33,101 nt of DNA from an uncultured Bacteroidota bacterium (GTDB lineage: Bacteria; Bacteroidota; Bacteroidia; Flavobacteriales; Flavobacteriaceae). The notes under the pieces were generated by a model that saw only the letters and a program-made list of their open reading frames with translations, did not search any database and had not been told where the DNA came from. This document shows positions 32,732-33,101 of the stretch, piece after piece; position 1 is the first letter of the stretch, and each line of letters starts with the position of its first letter. Location: contig CACNDW010000013.1 of the NCBI GenBank assembly GCA_902619315.1, positions 1 to 33,101 on the forward strand, given 5' to 3'. The position numbers and the translations under genes were made by a program.

Positions 32732-33101
32732 TTATAATAACTTTTCATTACTATGTGCATCATCTATTGAAAGCAGTAGTGAAGGAAGAAGGATCAAATT
32801 AGCTAGCATGGCAAAAAGAAGGGTTACAGAAACCAGTCCACCTAGTGCAACAGTACCTCCAAAATTTGAACTCATAAATACAGCAAATCCAAAGAATAAT
32901 ACAATTGAAGTATAAAACATGCTTACTGCTGTCTCTCTCAATGAAATATAAACTGCAGCTTTGACTTTCCCATTGTTTGCGATTAATTCTTGTCTATACT
33001 TGGCCAGGAAATGTATAGTATCATCTACCGAAATTCCAAATGCAATACTAAAGACCAAAATAGTTGACGGTTTTAGAGGAATACCTGAAAAACCCATTAC
33101 A
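32732..33101 (-). CDS. RND/MMPL-family exporter, C-terminal fragment
   Basis: Only the last 122 residues or so are present; the gene continues past 33101. The fragment has three to four hydrophobic helices and the family motif VMGFSGIPLKPSTILVFSIA followed by GISVDDTIHFL, with the DD pair in the helix used for proton coupling. The last segment, VALGGLVSVTLLFAMLANLI then LLPSLLL, is the closing helix pair of such exporters. It may export lipids or hopanoids, but the substrate cannot be told from this part. Confidence 0.85.
   Translation of the reverse strand, partial: VMGFSGIPLKPSTILVFSIAFGISVDDTIHFLAKYRQELIANNGKVKAAVYISLRETAVSMFYTSIVLFFGFAVFMSSNFGGTVALGGLVSVTLLFAMLANLILLPSLLLSIDDAHSNEKLL

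Overview
The window reads as a chromosome segment of a low-GC Bacteroidota, most likely a marine member of the Flavobacteriaceae or a close relative. The clues are the end of a SusD gene, several lipoproteins, promoters of the Bacteroidetes type (TTG, about 19 bases, TAnnTTTG), an ExbB / small membrane protein / ExbD / ExbD set, and mostly absent Shine-Dalgarno sites. All names rest on reading the translations and motifs; no database search was run.

Region 1 (1-9196, + strand) is the downstream half of a polysaccharide utilisation locus, probably for laminarin-type beta-1,3-glucan. It holds the SusD C-terminus, a multidomain surface glycan-binding lipoprotein, a strong internal terminator, a GH16 laminarinase-type lipoprotein, a 1154-residue cytoplasmic protein that looks like a beta-1,3-oligoglucan phosphorylase (GH94/GH149-like), a clan GH-A lipoprotein and a GPH-type sugar symporter. 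The inferred flow is outer-surface cleavage, SusCD import, periplasmic trimming, inner-membrane symport, then cytoplasmic phosphorolysis to glucose-1-phosphate.

Region 2 (9293-15636) is fatty acid beta-oxidation: etfB-etfA on the minus strand and fadN-fadA on the plus strand. Between them lie a small AraC-like HTH protein and an SCP2-domain protein. An identical 18-bp palindromic core occurs twice, once in front of etfBA and once in front of fadNA. Each copy lies over the -33 region of a TAnnTTTG promoter at nearly the same distance. I read this as one operator for a shared, unidentified regulator, and it is the clearest regulatory signal here.

Region 3 (15638-22740) holds a umuC-umuD pair in that order (polymerase first), sucA-sucB of the 2-oxoglutarate dehydrogenase complex, a retropepsin-like protease with a TTG start, and a TatD-type hydrolase. 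Convergent neighbours are packed so tightly that sucB and the protease share the bases of their stop codons.

Region 4 (22849-26279) looks like accessory cargo behind a tRNA-Ser(GGA). It has two secreted paralogues of unknown function, each carrying two copies of an H-G-W module, a 50-residue four-cysteine zinc-ribbon protein, and a beta-propeller-like lipoprotein. Two terminator hairpins with the same stem border the paralogue pair.

Region 5 (26534-33101) returns to conserved genes: ExbB, a 4-TM protein, two ExbD proteins and an outer-membrane barrel protein. Facing them are rpoN (sigma-54), asnS and the C-terminus of an RND-family exporter. No insertion sequence, CRISPR array or rRNA gene was seen. 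No gene-free stretch exceeds 300 bases.
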